From contig NC_010530.1 in NCBI RefSeq assembly GCF_000069785.1, positions 1,730,001 through 1,794,000 on the forward strand: DNA of 64,000 nt, in the 5' to 3' direction. This DNA is from Cupriavidus taiwanensis LMG 19424. Its GTDB lineage: Bacteria; Pseudomonadota; Gammaproteobacteria; Burkholderiales; Burkholderiaceae. A program made the position numbers and the translations under genes. Below the pieces are notes generated by a model, which saw only the letters and a list, made by a program, of their open reading frames with translations, had not been told where the DNA came from and did not search any database. This document shows, piece after piece, positions 8,564-18,146 of the stretch (positions are counted from its first letter, which is position 1; every line of letters begins with the position of its first letter).

Positions 8564-9991
8564 TCAGTTAAACCGCACGTACTCGAAATCCACCGGCTGG
8601 CGGTTGATGCCCATCACCGGCGGCGCGATCCAGTTGGCGAACTTGCCCGGCTCGACCACGCGACCCATCAGGCTGGCGACGAAGGCGCGGTCGCCTTCGG
8701 TGGGCAGCCACTGGTCGCGGAAATCGCGCCATTCGGCGTCGGAGACCACGCGGCCGTCGGGTGATACCTTGACGCCGGCCAGCGCGCCGATATTGCGGTG
8801 GAAGGCCTTGTGCGGCACCGTCAGGCGGAACGGGATGCCGGCCTTGTCGATCACCTTGTTCCAGCGCTCGACGCCGGCCATGCTGTCCTTGATGTAGTCG
8901 TCGCGCAGCACTTCATTGAGGGCGTTGAGCATCGGCACCTCCTTCTCCGTCAGCTGGCCGTTCTGCGCCTGCAGGATGCGGTAGGTCTGGCCCTTGAGCA
9001 CATGGTCGTCCATGCGCTTGCCCTCTTCGTAGCGGCCCTTCAGGCCGGTGCTGTAGAAGGTGGCGGCATTGCTCGACTCATCGGCGCCGAACAGGTCGAT
9101 GGTGACGCTGTAGTGGAAGTTCAGGTAGCGCTGGATGGTCGGCAGGTCGATCACGCCGGCGGCGCGCAGCCTGGCCGGATCGTCGGTCTTCAGTTCGTTC
9201 ATCACCTGGCAGGTGCGCTGGATCACGCGCGACACGCCGCTCTCGCCGACGAACATGTGGTGCGCTTCCTCGGTCAGCATGAATTTTGTGGTCCGTGCCA
9301 GCGGGTCGAAGGCGCTCTCGGCCAGCGCGCACAGCTGGAACTTGCCGTCGCGGTCGGTGAAGTAGGTGAACATGAAGAACGACAGCCAGTCGGGCGTCTG
9401 TTCGTTGAATGCCTGCAGGATGCGCGGGTTGTCCTGCTGGCCGCTGCGGCGCTCCAGCAGCGCCTCGCCCTCTTCGCGGCCATCGCGGCCGAAGTACTTG
9501 TGCAGCAGGTAGACCATGGCCCACAGGTGGCGGCCTTCTTCCACGTTGACCTGGAACAGGTTGCGCAGGTCGTACATGCTGGGCGCGGTCAGGCCGAGGT
9601 GGCGCTGCTGCTCGACCGACGCCGGCTCGGTATCGCCCTGCGTCACGATGATGCGGCGCAGGTTGGCGCGGTACTCGCCGGGCACGTCCTGCCACGCGGC
9701 CTCGCCCTTGTGGTCGCCGAAGTGGATCTTGCGGTCGGCCTCGGCCGGGTTCAGGAAGATGCCCCAGCGGTAGTCCGGCATCTTGACGTGGCCGAAGTGG
9801 GCCCAGCCCTGGGGATCGACGCTGATCGCGGTGCGCAGGTAGATGTCATGGCTGTGCGAGCCTTCCGGGCCCATGTCGTTCCACCAGCTCAGGTAGTTGG
9901 GCTGCCACTGCTCGAGCGCGCGCTGCAGGGTGCGGTCCTCGCTCAGGTTGACGTTGTTGGGGATCTTGTCGCTGTAGTTGATGCCGGACAT
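8564..9991 (-). CDS. boxB: benzoyl-CoA 2,3-epoxidase oxygenase subunit BoxB
   Basis: A 475-residue di-iron oxygenase that forms 2,3-epoxybenzoyl-CoA. Iron-ligand motifs are visible in [15 protein letters not shown] and in [15 protein letters not shown]. The N-terminus [15 protein letters not shown] and the overall length match the BoxB family. It starts with AGGAGACC before the ATG, 63 bp downstream of boxC. Confidence 0.96.
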   Translation of the reverse strand: MSGINYSDKIPNNVNLSEDRTLQRALEQWQPNYLSWWNDMGPEGSHSHDIYLRTAISVDPQGWAHFGHVKMPDYRWGIFLNPAEADRKIHFGDHKGEAAWQDVPGEYRANLRRIIVTQGDTEPASVEQQRHLGLTAPSMYDLRNLFQVNVEEGRHLWAMVYLLHKYFGRDGREEGEALLERRSGQQDNPRILQAFNEQTPDWLSFFMFTYFTDRDGKFQLCALAESAFDPLARTTKFMLTEEAHHMFVGESGVSRVIQRTCQVMNELKTDDPARLRAAGVIDLPTIQRYLNFHYSVTIDLFGADESSNAATFYSTGLKGRYEEGKRMDDHVLKGQTYRILQAQNGQLTEKEVPMLNALNEVLRDDYIKDSMAGVERWNKVIDKAGIPFRLTVPHKAFHRNIGALAGVKVSPDGRVVSDAEWRDFRDQWLPTEGDRAFVASLMGRVVEPGKFANWIAPPVMGINRQPVDFEYVRFN

Positions 9992-10054
9992 GGTGGTCTC
10001 CTGGGGACGATGCGGTTGTCGTGCGGTGCGGATCGGTGCGGGATCGGTGCGGAA

Positions 10055-11713
10055 TCAGACGCGGTTCCAGTCGAAGGCGGCCTTGTCGCCCTTGCCGTAG
10101 ACCTTGAGCGCCCCCTTTTCGCCGACCGCGTTGGGGCGCTGGAAGATCCAGTTCTGCCACGCGGTCAGGCGGCCGAAGATGCGGGTGAACATGTTTTCCT
10201 GGCCGTTGAAGCGCAGGTTGGCTTCCATGCCGGTGAGCGCATCGGGCGACATCGCCACGCGCTCTTCCAGCGCGATGCGCACCTCGTCGGTCCAGTCGAT
10301 ATCGTCGGGATTAGCCGTGACCAGGCCGAGGGCATGCGCGGCATCGGCATCGAGCGGCTGGCCGGCTTTGGCGCGCACGGCATCCAGCGCGGGCTGCTCG
10401 TCGTAGAAGCGGCGGCCCAGGCGGCTCTGGCCGGTAGCCATGGGGTACAGACCGAAGTTGACGTCGGCCACGGTAATCTTCGGCGCGCGCGCCTCGTCGT
10501 CGGGCAGCGCCAGGTGGTAGCTGCGGTCGCAGGCCAGCGCCAGTTCCAGGAATGTGCCGGCAAAGCACGAATCCGGCTCGATCAGCGCGAACAGGCTGCG
10601 CGACGACACGTCCAGGCGGCTCAGCGTGCGGCGCAGCAGGCCGATGGTCTCGCGCACGAACCAGTGGTCCTTGTGCGCCAGCAGCGTGGCATCGTTGGCC
10701 AGCACCGCGGCGGCGTCGCCGCTGGTCTTGATCAGCCAGGTGCCGATGTCCAGCTCGTTGGTGCGCATCGACAGGATCGCGTCTTCCAGCTCGCGCGCCA
10801 GTTGCAGCGGGTACCAGGCGGCGCCGGCTTGCACGATGTCCTCGATGTTCTGCGGCTGCGGGCCCGTCGGCGCCTTCACCGTGAAGGTGGCGGTGCGGCC
10901 GGCGCGGTCGATCTCGACGGTCACATGCGTGTAGCGCAGCGCATCGGCTTCAATGGTGCGCTCCAGCGGCATGAGCGCCACGCCCTGTGCATCGGCCGGG
11001 CGGTCGCTCTGCGCGGCCAGCGCCAGCGCGCGCTCCTGCACCTTCTGCGCGAACACCGCCGGCTTGGCGATATCGTCGACCAGGCGCCAGTCCTTGGCGC
11101 GCTGTCCGCGCACGCCCTCGGTGGTGGTGCAGAAGATATCGGCCAGGTCGTGGCGCACATGGCGCTTGTCGGTCACGCGGGTCAGGCCGCCGGTGCCCGG
11201 CAGCACGCCGAGCAGCGGCACTTCCGGCAGGCTCACCGCTGACGAGCGGTCGTCCACCAGCAGGATCTCGTCGCAGGCCAGCGCCAGTTCATAGCCGCCG
11301 CCGGCGCAGGCGCCGTTCACCGCGGCCAGGAACTTCAGGCCGCTATGCGCCGAGGAATCCTCGATACCGTTGCGGGTTTCGTTGGTGAACTTGCAGAAGT
11401 TGACCTTCCACGCATGGCTGCTGACGCCAAGCATGAAGATGTTGGCGCCCGAGCAGAACACCTTGTCCTTGCCGCTGGTGATGACCACGGTGCGGACTTC
11501 CGGATGCTCGAAGCGGACACGGTTGAGCGCGTCGTTCAGCTCGATGTCGACGCCGAGGTCATAGCTGTTGAGCTTGAGCTTGTAGCCCGGACGCAGTCCG
11601 GCGTTCTCGTCGATGTCCACCGCCAGCGTGGCGACGGGACCGTCGAATGCCAGCTTCAGATGCTTGTATTGGGAAGGATCGGTCTGGTAGTCGACGCGGG
11701 GGGCGGTGGTCAC
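10055..11713 (-). CDS. boxC: benzoyl-CoA-dihydrodiol lyase BoxC
   Basis: A 552-residue crotonase-superfamily protein that opens the ring of epoxybenzoyl-CoA with loss of formate. The N-terminal crotonase core includes AAVNGACAGGGYELALACDEIL and PLLGVLPGTGG. I chose the GTG at 11713, preceded by AGGAGACCCGCC. The frame also has an ATG at 11749, but that codon lies inside the TGCA-N6-TGCA operator, so the GTG start is more plausible. It is first of the boxCBA operon. Confidence 0.92.
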   Translation of the reverse strand: MTTAPRVDYQTDPSQYKHLKLAFDGPVATLAVDIDENAGLRPGYKLKLNSYDLGVDIELNDALNRVRFEHPEVRTVVITSGKDKVFCSGANIFMLGVSSHAWKVNFCKFTNETRNGIEDSSAHSGLKFLAAVNGACAGGGYELALACDEILLVDDRSSAVSLPEVPLLGVLPGTGGLTRVTDKRHVRHDLADIFCTTTEGVRGQRAKDWRLVDDIAKPAVFAQKVQERALALAAQSDRPADAQGVALMPLERTIEADALRYTHVTVEIDRAGRTATFTVKAPTGPQPQNIEDIVQAGAAWYPLQLARELEDAILSMRTNELDIGTWLIKTSGDAAAVLANDATLLAHKDHWFVRETIGLLRRTLSRLDVSSRSLFALIEPDSCFAGTFLELALACDRSYHLALPDDEARAPKITVADVNFGLYPMATGQSRLGRRFYDEQPALDAVRAKAGQPLDADAAHALGLVTANPDDIDWTDEVRIALEERVAMSPDALTGMEANLRFNGQENMFTRIFGRLTAWQNWIFQRPNAVGEKGALKVYGKGDKAAFDWNRV

Positions 11714-11734
11714 GGCGGGTCTCCTCTGCGAAAC

Positions 11735-11748
11735 TGCACTATCGTGCA
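11735..11748. promoter_or_regulatory. BoxR-type operator TGCA-N6-TGCA upstream of boxC
   Basis: TGCACTATCGTGCA is an exact TGCA-N6-TGCA palindrome 22 bp upstream of the boxC GTG. BzdR, the Azoarcus homologue of BoxR, binds TGCA repeats of this spacing. It probably occludes the start or promoter of boxCBA until benzoyl-CoA accumulates. Confidence 0.75.
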
Positions 11749-11769
11749 TTGACTGGAATCTGGTTTAAC

Positions 11770-11814
11770 GAACTATAGTTCATTACGTCAGGCTTCAGCA
11801 AGCATTATTGTGCA
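11770..11814. promoter_or_regulatory. additional palindrome and imperfect BoxR-type site
   Basis: GAACTATAGTTC at 11770-11781 is a perfect 12-bp palindrome, and AGCATTATTGTGCA at 11801-11814 is a TGCA-N6-TGCA site with one mismatch. Both lie between boxC and the end of boxR, in the expected promoter region of boxCBA. Confidence 0.5.
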
Positions 11815-11871
11815 GATTCAATGAGGCGTGACTGGCAATGCCCTTCGCGCCATGCTATGGCGCAGGACACG

Positions 11872-12834
11872 TCACAACGGCATGCGCAACGCCTGCCGCA
11901 CCAGCCCACGCAGGGCGGCAAAGGTGGCGTCAAGCGGCTGCGCGCTGGTGTCCAGCGCGAACTCCGCCTTGGAATAAAAGGCGGCGCGGCCGGCCAGGAT
12001 CTGGCGCAGGTCTTCCATGGCCTCCCTGCTGGCAGCCATCGGGCGGAAATCGCCCTGCGCCCGCACCCGCTCCATATGGTCTTCGGGCTCGGCCTGCAGC
12101 CACACCGTGGTGCAGTGGGCCAGCAGCAGGTTGAAGGTGGCCGGGTCCGACACCAGGCCGCCCGGCGTGGCGATCACGGCCTCGGGATAGATCTGGATGG
12201 CCTCCTCCAGCGCCCGCCGCTCGTAGCGGCGATAGGCGTTCATGCCATACAGGCCCTGGATCTCGGAAATGCTGCAGCCGGCGAATTTCTCGATCTCGCG
12301 GCTCAGTTCCACGAACGGAAAATCCAGGTCCTCGGCCAGCATGCCGCCCAGCGTGGTCTTGCCGGCGCCGCGCAGCCCGATCAGCGCCACGCGCGGGCTG
12401 CGCGCCGCCTGGGCTGCATTTTCGCCACCGGTGCCCAGCATCTGGCCCACGGCGATCCGCACGCGCCGCAGCGTGGCTTCGTCGCGGTGCTCCAGCAGTT
12501 CGCGCAACAGGATCCATTCCGGCGATGACGTGGTGACGTCGCCCAGCAGCCCGGCCAGCGAGCACTGCAGGGCCTCGGCGACGTGCTGCAGCACGAGGAT
12601 GGAGGCGTTGCCGCTGCCGTATTCCAGGTTGGCGAGGTGACGTTCGGAAACCCCGGCCGCCTGCGCGGCGGCCTTGCGGGTCAGGCCGCGGCAGGCACGC
12701 TGCTGGCGCACGCGCTCGCCTAGCGAGACCAGGAAGGGATTCTTCTGCGCTCCGTTGGCGGCCCCGCCATCCGAACCATGGTGCAGTTCTGTATCCCGGG
12801 TTAACCCAGCATCATGCAATATAGTGCTTGACAT
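11872..12834 (-). CDS. boxR: benzoyl-CoA-responsive transcriptional repressor BoxR/BzdR family
   Basis: A 320-residue two-domain regulator. An XRE-type helix-turn-helix occupies about residues 30-90 (RVRQQRACRGLTRKAAAQAAGVSERHLANLEYG). A shikimate-kinase-like domain follows from about residue 150, with the P-loop IGLRGAGKTTLG. In BzdR this second domain binds benzoyl-CoA and releases the repressor. The ATG at 12834 lies close to an imperfect TGCA site, so a downstream start is possible; the next family-conserved segment begins at NPFLVSLGERV. It reads toward boxC, 158 bp away. Confidence 0.92.
   Translation of the reverse strand: MSSTILHDAGLTRDTELHHGSDGGAANGAQKNPFLVSLGERVRQQRACRGLTRKAAAQAAGVSERHLANLEYGSGNASILVLQHVAEALQCSLAGLLGDVTTSSPEWILLRELLEHRDEATLRRVRIAVGQMLGTGGENAAQAARSPRVALIGLRGAGKTTLGGMLAEDLDFPFVELSREIEKFAGCSISEIQGLYGMNAYRRYERRALEEAIQIYPEAVIATPGGLVSDPATFNLLLAHCTTVWLQAEPEDHMERVRAQGDFRPMAASREAMEDLRQILAGRAAFYSKAEFALDTSAQPLDATFAALRGLVRQALRMPL
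12815..12828. promoter_or_regulatory. imperfect BoxR-type site at the boxR start
   Basis: TGCAATATAGTGCT matches TGCA-N6-TGCA except for the last base and overlaps codons 3-7 of boxR as annotated. It may serve autoregulation, or may indicate that the real boxR start is further downstream. Confidence 0.5.
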
Positions 12835-12863
12835 GGTTTGCCTGCGGCTCTATTTTTCATACA

Positions 12864-12877
12864 TGCACAATAATGCA
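12864..12877. promoter_or_regulatory. BoxR-type operator TGCA-N6-TGCA before the plus-strand benzoate operon
   Basis: TGCACAATAATGCA is an exact TGCA-N6-TGCA palindrome, 46 bp upstream of the ATG of the DUF4863 gene and 30 bp upstream of boxR. It is well placed to control both divergent transcripts. Confidence 0.72.
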
Positions 12878-12923
12878 TGAGGCCAGTGAAGGCAACTGGC
12901 GAATCAGACGGAGCCCCTTTCCT

Positions 12924-13388
12924 ATGTCCCCCACTGAATTCCGCAGCCAGATTGCCAGCCTCACCGCGCAACTGGCCGGCCGCCCGCTCGATGCGGCGCT
13001 CGATGCCTGGCTGAACGACCGGCATGGCGCCGGCAGCCCCCTCTACCAGCAGTTGACGGCGTCATGCCAGGCCGGCGTGGCCGCAGGCTGGCTATGCGAC
13101 CGCGAGGGCGGCGGCATCCGCTATGGCCGCATCTTCAAGCCCGCCGGCGACCTGCACGGCTTTTCGGTCGACGTGGTCGACATGCAGGACGTGGCCGGCC
13201 CGCACCACACCCATCCCCTCGGCGAAATCGACCTGATCATGCCGCTCGACAGCGAGGCACGGTTCGACGGCCGCCCCGCCGGCTGGCTGGTGTGCCCGCC
13301 GGGCAGCGCCCATCGCCCCACCGTCAGCAGCGGCCGTGCGCTGGTGCTGTACCTGCTGCCGCAAGGCCGTATCGACTTCACGCGCTGA
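12924..13388 (+). CDS. DUF4863 family protein, 4-hydroxylaminobenzoate lyase-like
   Basis: A 154-residue protein of the DUF4863/PnbB family. PnbB is the 4-hydroxylaminobenzoate lyase of nitrobenzoate degraders. The conserved core DVVDMQDVAGPHHTHPLGEIDLIMP (residues about 76-100) has a cupin-like HxH arrangement. It is the first gene of the plus-strand benzoate operon, 9 bp before the aldehyde dehydrogenase. That context suggests a role in benzoate or substituted-benzoate metabolism, not necessarily lyase activity. The frame is open from 12828, but the ATG at 12924 follows GGAG and matches family length. Confidence 0.75.
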   Translation: MSPTEFRSQIASLTAQLAGRPLDAALDAWLNDRHGAGSPLYQQLTASCQAGVAAGWLCDREGGGIRYGRIFKPAGDLHGFSVDVVDMQDVAGPHHTHPLGEIDLIMPLDSEARFDGRPAGWLVCPPGSAHRPTVSSGRALVLYLLPQGRIDFTR

Positions 13389-13397
13389 GATCTCCCC

Positions 13398-14945
13398 ATG
13401 ACTGAACTCCTTTCCAATTACCTTGGCGGCACCTGGCAACGCGGCAGCGGCGCCGGCACCGCACTGTTCGACCCGGTGCTCGGCAATGAACTGGTGCGCG
13501 TCGACGCCACCGGCCTGGACCTTGCGGCCGGCTTCGCCTTCGCCCGCGAGCAAGGCGGCGCCGCGCTGCGCGCGCTGACCTACCGGCAACGCGCCGCGCT
13601 GCTGGGCGAGGTGGTCAAGGTGCTGCAGGCCAATCGCGATGCCTATTACGACATCGCCACCGCCAACAGCGGCACGGTGCGCAACGACTCGGCGGTCGAC
13701 ATCGATGGCGGCATCTTCACGCTGGGCACTTACGCCCGGCTCGGCGATACCCTCGGCGACCGGCATCACTTGCCGGACGGCGAAGCTGCCAGGCTGGGCA
13801 AGGACCCGCTGTTCCAGTCGCAGCACGTGCTGGTGCCCACGCGCGGCGTGGCGCTGTTTATCAATGCCTTCAACTTCCCGGCCTGGGGCCTGTGGGAGAA
13901 AGCCGCGCCGGCACTGCTGGCGGGCGTGCCCGTGATCGTCAAACCCGCGACCGCCACGGCCTGGCTGACCCAGCGCATGGTGCGCGACGTGGTCGAGGCC
14001 GGGATACTGCCGGCGGGCGCGCTGTCGGTGGTGTGCGGCAGCGCCGCGGGGATGCTGGACGCACTGCAGCCGTTCGACGTGGTGTCGTTCACCGGTTCGG
14101 CCGACACCGCGGCAGTGATCCGTTCGCATCCGGCCATCGCGCGGCGCTCGGTGCGCGTGAATATTGAAGCGGACAGCATCAATGCCGCCGTGCTGCTGCC
14201 GCAGGACGGCGCCGACAGCGCCGCCTTCGATTTGCTGGCGAAGGAAGTCGTGCGCGAGATGACGGTCAAGTCCGGCCAGAAATGCACCGCGATCCGGCGC
14301 GTGTTCGTGCCCGAGGCCCTGTATGCCCGGGCTACCGAGGCCATCGGCGCACGGCTGTCGAAAGTGACGGTGGGCAATCCGCGCCATGACACGGTGCGCA
14401 TGGGCGCGCTGGTCAGCCGCGCGCAGTTCGACGCGGTGCAGGCGGGCCTGGACGGGCTGCGCCGTCACGCACAGGTGCTGCATGACGGTTCCCGCCAGCC
14501 CCTGGTCGATGCCGACCCGGCGGTGGCCTGCTGCATCGGCCCGACGCTGCTGGGGGTGACCGATGCGGACGCGGCCGGCACGGTGCACGATACCGAAGTA
14601 TTCGGCCCGGTCGCCACGCTGCTGCCCTATCGGGATACGGCCCACGCCCTGGCCCTGGTGCGCCGTGGCCAGGGGTCGCTGGTGGCCTCGCTCTATGGCA
14701 GCGACGCGGCCGCGCTCGGCGCCGCCGCGCTCGAACTGGCGGACAGCCACGGCCGCGTCCATGTGATTTCGCCCGACGTGGCGCAGCTGCATACCGGCCA
14801 CGGCAACGTCATGCCGCAATCGCTGCACGGCGGTCCGGGCCGCGCGGGCGGCGGCGAAGAGCTGGGCGGCCTGCGCGCCCTGCACTTCTATCACCGCCGC
14901 TGCGCCATCCAGGCCAGCACCGCGGTGCTCGGCACCCTGGCCTGA
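13398..14945 (+). CDS. boxD: 3,4-dehydroadipyl-CoA semialdehyde dehydrogenase
   Basis: A 515-residue aldehyde dehydrogenase that oxidises the ring-opened semialdehyde made by BoxC to 3,4-dehydroadipyl-CoA. The catalytic Cys lies in VKSGQKCTAIRRVFVP, and the N-terminal half has LFINAFNFPAWGLWEKAAPAL and VVSFTGSADTA. The sequence resembles the PaaZ/BoxD branch rather than ordinary aldehyde dehydrogenases. It lies 9 bp after the DUF4863 gene and 85 bp before the ligase. Confidence 0.9.
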   Translation: MTELLSNYLGGTWQRGSGAGTALFDPVLGNELVRVDATGLDLAAGFAFAREQGGAALRALTYRQRAALLGEVVKVLQANRDAYYDIATANSGTVRNDSAVDIDGGIFTLGTYARLGDTLGDRHHLPDGEAARLGKDPLFQSQHVLVPTRGVALFINAFNFPAWGLWEKAAPALLAGVPVIVKPATATAWLTQRMVRDVVEAGILPAGALSVVCGSAAGMLDALQPFDVVSFTGSADTAAVIRSHPAIARRSVRVNIEADSINAAVLLPQDGADSAAFDLLAKEVVREMTVKSGQKCTAIRRVFVPEALYARATEAIGARLSKVTVGNPRHDTVRMGALVSRAQFDAVQAGLDGLRRHAQVLHDGSRQPLVDADPAVACCIGPTLLGVTDADAAGTVHDTEVFGPVATLLPYRDTAHALALVRRGQGSLVASLYGSDAAALGAAALELADSHGRVHVISPDVAQLHTGHGNVMPQSLHGGPGRAGGGEELGGLRALHFYHRRCAIQASTAVLGTLA

Positions 14946-15030
14946 GAGATCCGGCCCACCGCATTCCCGCGCCGCCACATCCGCATGGCGCCGCGCGGCA
15001 CACCGTACACCAGTAACGGGGAGACAACCC

Positions 15031-16635
15031 ATGAACGCCACGCCCGCAGCGCCACCGGTCCCGCCACCCGGCGAGACTTTCAACTTTGCCGCACACCTGC
15101 TCGCCTGCAATGCCGGCCGTCCCGGCAAGGTGGCCTATCTGGACGACGACGGCCAGCTCACCTATGGCGAACTCGGGCTGCAGGTGCGGCGCCTGGCCGC
15201 GGCGCTGCTCGCCGCCGGCATCCGCCGCGAAGAGCGCGTGCTGCTGCTGATGCACGACTGCACCGACTGGCCGGTCTGCTTCCTCGGCGCGATGTACGCC
15301 GGCATCGTGCCCGTGGCCGTCAACACCCTGCTCACCGCCGACGACTACGCCTACATGCTGCAGCACAGCCGCGCGCAGGCGGTGCTGGTGTCGGCGGCGC
15401 TGCTGCCGGTGTTGCAGGATGCGCTGGCACGGCCGGGCCATGAGGTACGGCAGGTGCTGGTGTCGCGCGCACAGGCACCGCTGCCCGAGGGCACGGCCCC
15501 GCTGGACGCGGCGCTTGCCGCGCAGGCGCCGCTGCAGTCGCCCGCCGCCACCGGTTGCGACGATCCCGGCTTCTGGCTCTACTCGTCCGGCTCGACCGGC
15601 CAGCCCAAGGGCGTGGTGCACAGCCACGGCAACCCGTACTGGACCGCGGCGCTCTATGCCGGGCCGGTGCTCGGCCTGCGCGAACAGGACGTGTGCTTCT
15701 CCGCGGCCAAGCTGTATTTCGCCTACGGCCTGGGCAACGGCCTGAGCTTTCCGCTCAGCGTCGGCGCCACCGTGGTGCTGATGGCCGAGCGGCCCACGCC
15801 CGAAGCCACCGTCCGGCGCTGGCTGCAGCACCAGCCGACGGTGTTCTTCGGCGCGCCGACCGGATACGCCGGCCTGCTCGCCTCCCCGGCGCTGCCGGGC
15901 CGCGCCGAGGTAGCGCTGCGCTTGTGCTCGTCGGCCGGCGAAGCGCTGCCGGCGGACCTCGGCGAGCGTTTCACCGCGCACTTCGGCTGCGAGATCATCG
16001 ACGGCATCGGTTCCACCGAAATGCTGCACATCTTCCTGTCGAACCGCCCCGGCCAGGTGCGCTACGGCACCACCGGCTGGCCGGTGCCGGGCTACACCAT
16101 CGAGCTGCGCGACGAAGACGGCCGCCCGGTGCCCGACGGCGAGATCGGCGACCTGTATATCCAGGGCCCCAGCGCGGCGATGATGTACTGGGCCAACCGC
16201 GAGAAGTCGCGCGAGACCTTCCGCGGCGGCTGGACCAAGAGCGGCGACAAATACGTGCGCAACCCCGACGGCACCTACAGCTACGCCGGACGCAGCGACG
16301 ACATGCTCAAGGTCAGCGGCATCTACGTGTCGCCGTTCGAGGTCGAGGCCACCCTGGTGCAGCATCCCGCGGTACTGGAGGCGGCGGTGATCGGCGTGCC
16401 CGACCACGACGGGCTGGTCAAGACCAAGGCCTTCGTGGTGCTGAAGGCCGGCGCGCAGCTGGCCGAGGACGAACTGAAGGCCTTCGTCAAGGAACGGCTG
16501 GCGGCCTACAAATACCCGCGCGCCATTGCCTTCGTGGATGCGCTGCCCAAGACCGCCACCGGCAAGATCCAGCGCTTCATGCTGCGCGAACGAGAACTGC
16601 AGGCCGCCGCAGAGCGTGCCGCCGCGGTGGCGTGA
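15031..16635 (+). CDS. bclA: benzoate-CoA ligase
   Basis: A 534-residue acyl-AMP-forming ligase that converts benzoate to benzoyl-CoA, the entry step of the box pathway. The P-loop YSSGSTGQPKGVVHSH lies near residues 187-202, the substrate-pocket segment AAKLYFAYGLGNGLSFPLSVGA is typical of benzoate-CoA ligases, and the C-terminal catalytic Lys is in KTATGKIQRF (about residue 512). GGGGAG precedes the ATG. Confidence 0.93.
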   Translation: MNATPAAPPVPPPGETFNFAAHLLACNAGRPGKVAYLDDDGQLTYGELGLQVRRLAAALLAAGIRREERVLLLMHDCTDWPVCFLGAMYAGIVPVAVNTLLTADDYAYMLQHSRAQAVLVSAALLPVLQDALARPGHEVRQVLVSRAQAPLPEGTAPLDAALAAQAPLQSPAATGCDDPGFWLYSSGSTGQPKGVVHSHGNPYWTAALYAGPVLGLREQDVCFSAAKLYFAYGLGNGLSFPLSVGATVVLMAERPTPEATVRRWLQHQPTVFFGAPTGYAGLLASPALPGRAEVALRLCSSAGEALPADLGERFTAHFGCEIIDGIGSTEMLHIFLSNRPGQVRYGTTGWPVPGYTIELRDEDGRPVPDGEIGDLYIQGPSAAMMYWANREKSRETFRGGWTKSGDKYVRNPDGTYSYAGRSDDMLKVSGIYVSPFEVEATLVQHPAVLEAAVIGVPDHDGLVKTKAFVVLKAGAQLAEDELKAFVKERLAAYKYPRAIAFVDALPKTATGKIQRFMLRERELQAAAERAAAVA

Positions 16636-16684
16636 GCGGCAACGCCGCCCGCCGCCGCACCCCAACCCTGTCCGGAGACAAACC

Positions 16685-18043
16685 ATGCGTCAGATCGATG
16701 TCCACCAGCTGGCCGACACGGCCCGCTTCAACCGCTTCCACGCGCTCATCCTGTTCTGGTGCGCGCTGATCATCATCTTCGACGGCTATGACCTGGCGGT
16801 GGCGGGCATTGCCCTGCCGTCGATCATGAAGGAAATGGGCGTGACTGCCACCAGCGCCGGCTTCATGGTCAGCTCGGCGCTGTTCGGCATGATGTTCGGC
16901 GCGATCTTTCTCGGCACCGTGGCCGACCGCATCGGCCGCCGGCGCGCCATCGCCATCTGCATCGCGCTGTTCAGCGTGTTCACCGCGGCGGCGGGCCTGA
17001 CCAGCGACCCTGTCAGCTTCAGCGTCACGCGCTTCCTCGCGGGGCTGGGCATCGGCGGCGTGATGCCCAACGTGGTGGCGCAGATGACCGAGTACTCGCC
17101 GCGCAAGCTGCGCGGCACGCTGGTGACGCTGATGTTCAGCGGCTATTCGGTCGGCGGCATGCTGGCCGCGCTGCTCGGCAAGGGGCTGATCGAAAGCTAC
17201 GGCTGGCAGTCGGTGTTCCTCGCCGCCGGCCTGCCGGTGGTGCTGATCCCGCTGGTGCTGCGCGCGCTGCCGGAATCGATGCCCTACCTGATCCGCACCG
17301 GCCAGACCGCGACGCTGCAGGCAGTGGTGTCGCGGCTCGCGCCGTCGCACCGGCCGCAGGCCGGCGATGTCTTTGTCCTGCCCGCCGATGAGGGCGCGGC
17401 CGGCAGCGCCCCGATCCGCCGCCTGTTCCAGGACGGCCGCGGCGTCAGCACGGTGATGTTCTGGGTGGCGTTCTTCATGTGCCTGTTCATGGTGTACGCG
17501 CTCAGCTCGTGGCTGGCCAAGCTGATGGCAGGCGCTGGCTACAGCCTGGGTTCGGCACTGACCTTCGTGCTGGTGCTGAACTTCGGCGCGATGCTGGGCG
17601 CGATCGGCGGCGGCTGGCTGGCCGACCGCCTGCCCATCAAGCACGTGCTGATCGGCATGTATGCGCTGGCAGCGGTGTCGATCACGCTGCTGGGCTATCC
17701 GATGCCCAGCGCCGCGCTGTTCGTGGTGGTGGGCCTGGCGGGCGCATCCACCATCGGCACGCAGATCGTCACCTATGCCTACGCGGGCCAGTTCTATCCG
17801 ATGGCGGTGCGCGGCACCGGCATCGGCTGGGCTTCGGGCGTGGGCCGCAGCGGTGCCATCCTGGCGCCGATCGTGATCGGCGTGCTGGTCGGGATGTCGC
17901 TGCCGCTGCAGCAGAATTTCATGGCGATGGCGATCCCCGCGGTGATCGCGGCCGGGGCGGTATCGATGATCAACCACAGGCGCTCGGCCTCGGCGCAGGC
18001 GGAAGTCGCTGCGCCGGTGCGGGCAGCGGTGCGGGAAGCCTGA
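16685..18043 (+). CDS. aromatic acid/H+ symporter, MFS (AAHS) family
   Basis: A 452-residue major facilitator with twelve predicted membrane segments. The AAHS signature IIFDGYDLAVAGIALPSIM is in helix 1, and the MFS motif GTVADRIGRRRAI lies between helices 2 and 3. Homologues BenK and PcaK import benzoate or hydroxybenzoates, and location after the benzoate-CoA ligase argues for benzoate. It is the last gene of this operon and is followed by a hairpin repeat. Confidence 0.88.
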   Translation: MRQIDVHQLADTARFNRFHALILFWCALIIIFDGYDLAVAGIALPSIMKEMGVTATSAGFMVSSALFGMMFGAIFLGTVADRIGRRRAIAICIALFSVFTAAAGLTSDPVSFSVTRFLAGLGIGGVMPNVVAQMTEYSPRKLRGTLVTLMFSGYSVGGMLAALLGKGLIESYGWQSVFLAAGLPVVLIPLVLRALPESMPYLIRTGQTATLQAVVSRLAPSHRPQAGDVFVLPADEGAAGSAPIRRLFQDGRGVSTVMFWVAFFMCLFMVYALSSWLAKLMAGAGYSLGSALTFVLVLNFGAMLGAIGGGWLADRLPIKHVLIGMYALAAVSITLLGYPMPSAALFVVVGLAGASTIGTQIVTYAYAGQFYPMAVRGTGIGWASGVGRSGAILAPIVIGVLVGMSLPLQQNFMAMAIPAVIAAGAVSMINHRRSASAQAEVAAPVRAAVREA

Positions 18044-18089
18044 GGGAAATGGCTTGTGACTTGAGTCCTCCCGCATGCCCATTGTTTGC

Positions 18090-18118
18090 CCCCTCTCCCG
18101 CCGGGCGGGAGAGGGGAG
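18090..18118. repeat. CCCTCTCCCGC hairpin repeat, solo copy
   Basis: CCCCTCTCCCGCC pairs with GGCGGGAGAGGGG, forming a strong stem between the convergent ends of the MFS gene and the hydrolase gene. It is a member of the dispersed family and may act as a terminator for both. Confidence 0.75.
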
Positions 18119-18146
18119 CTAACCAGCGGCTTGCCCAGGGGTGTTC

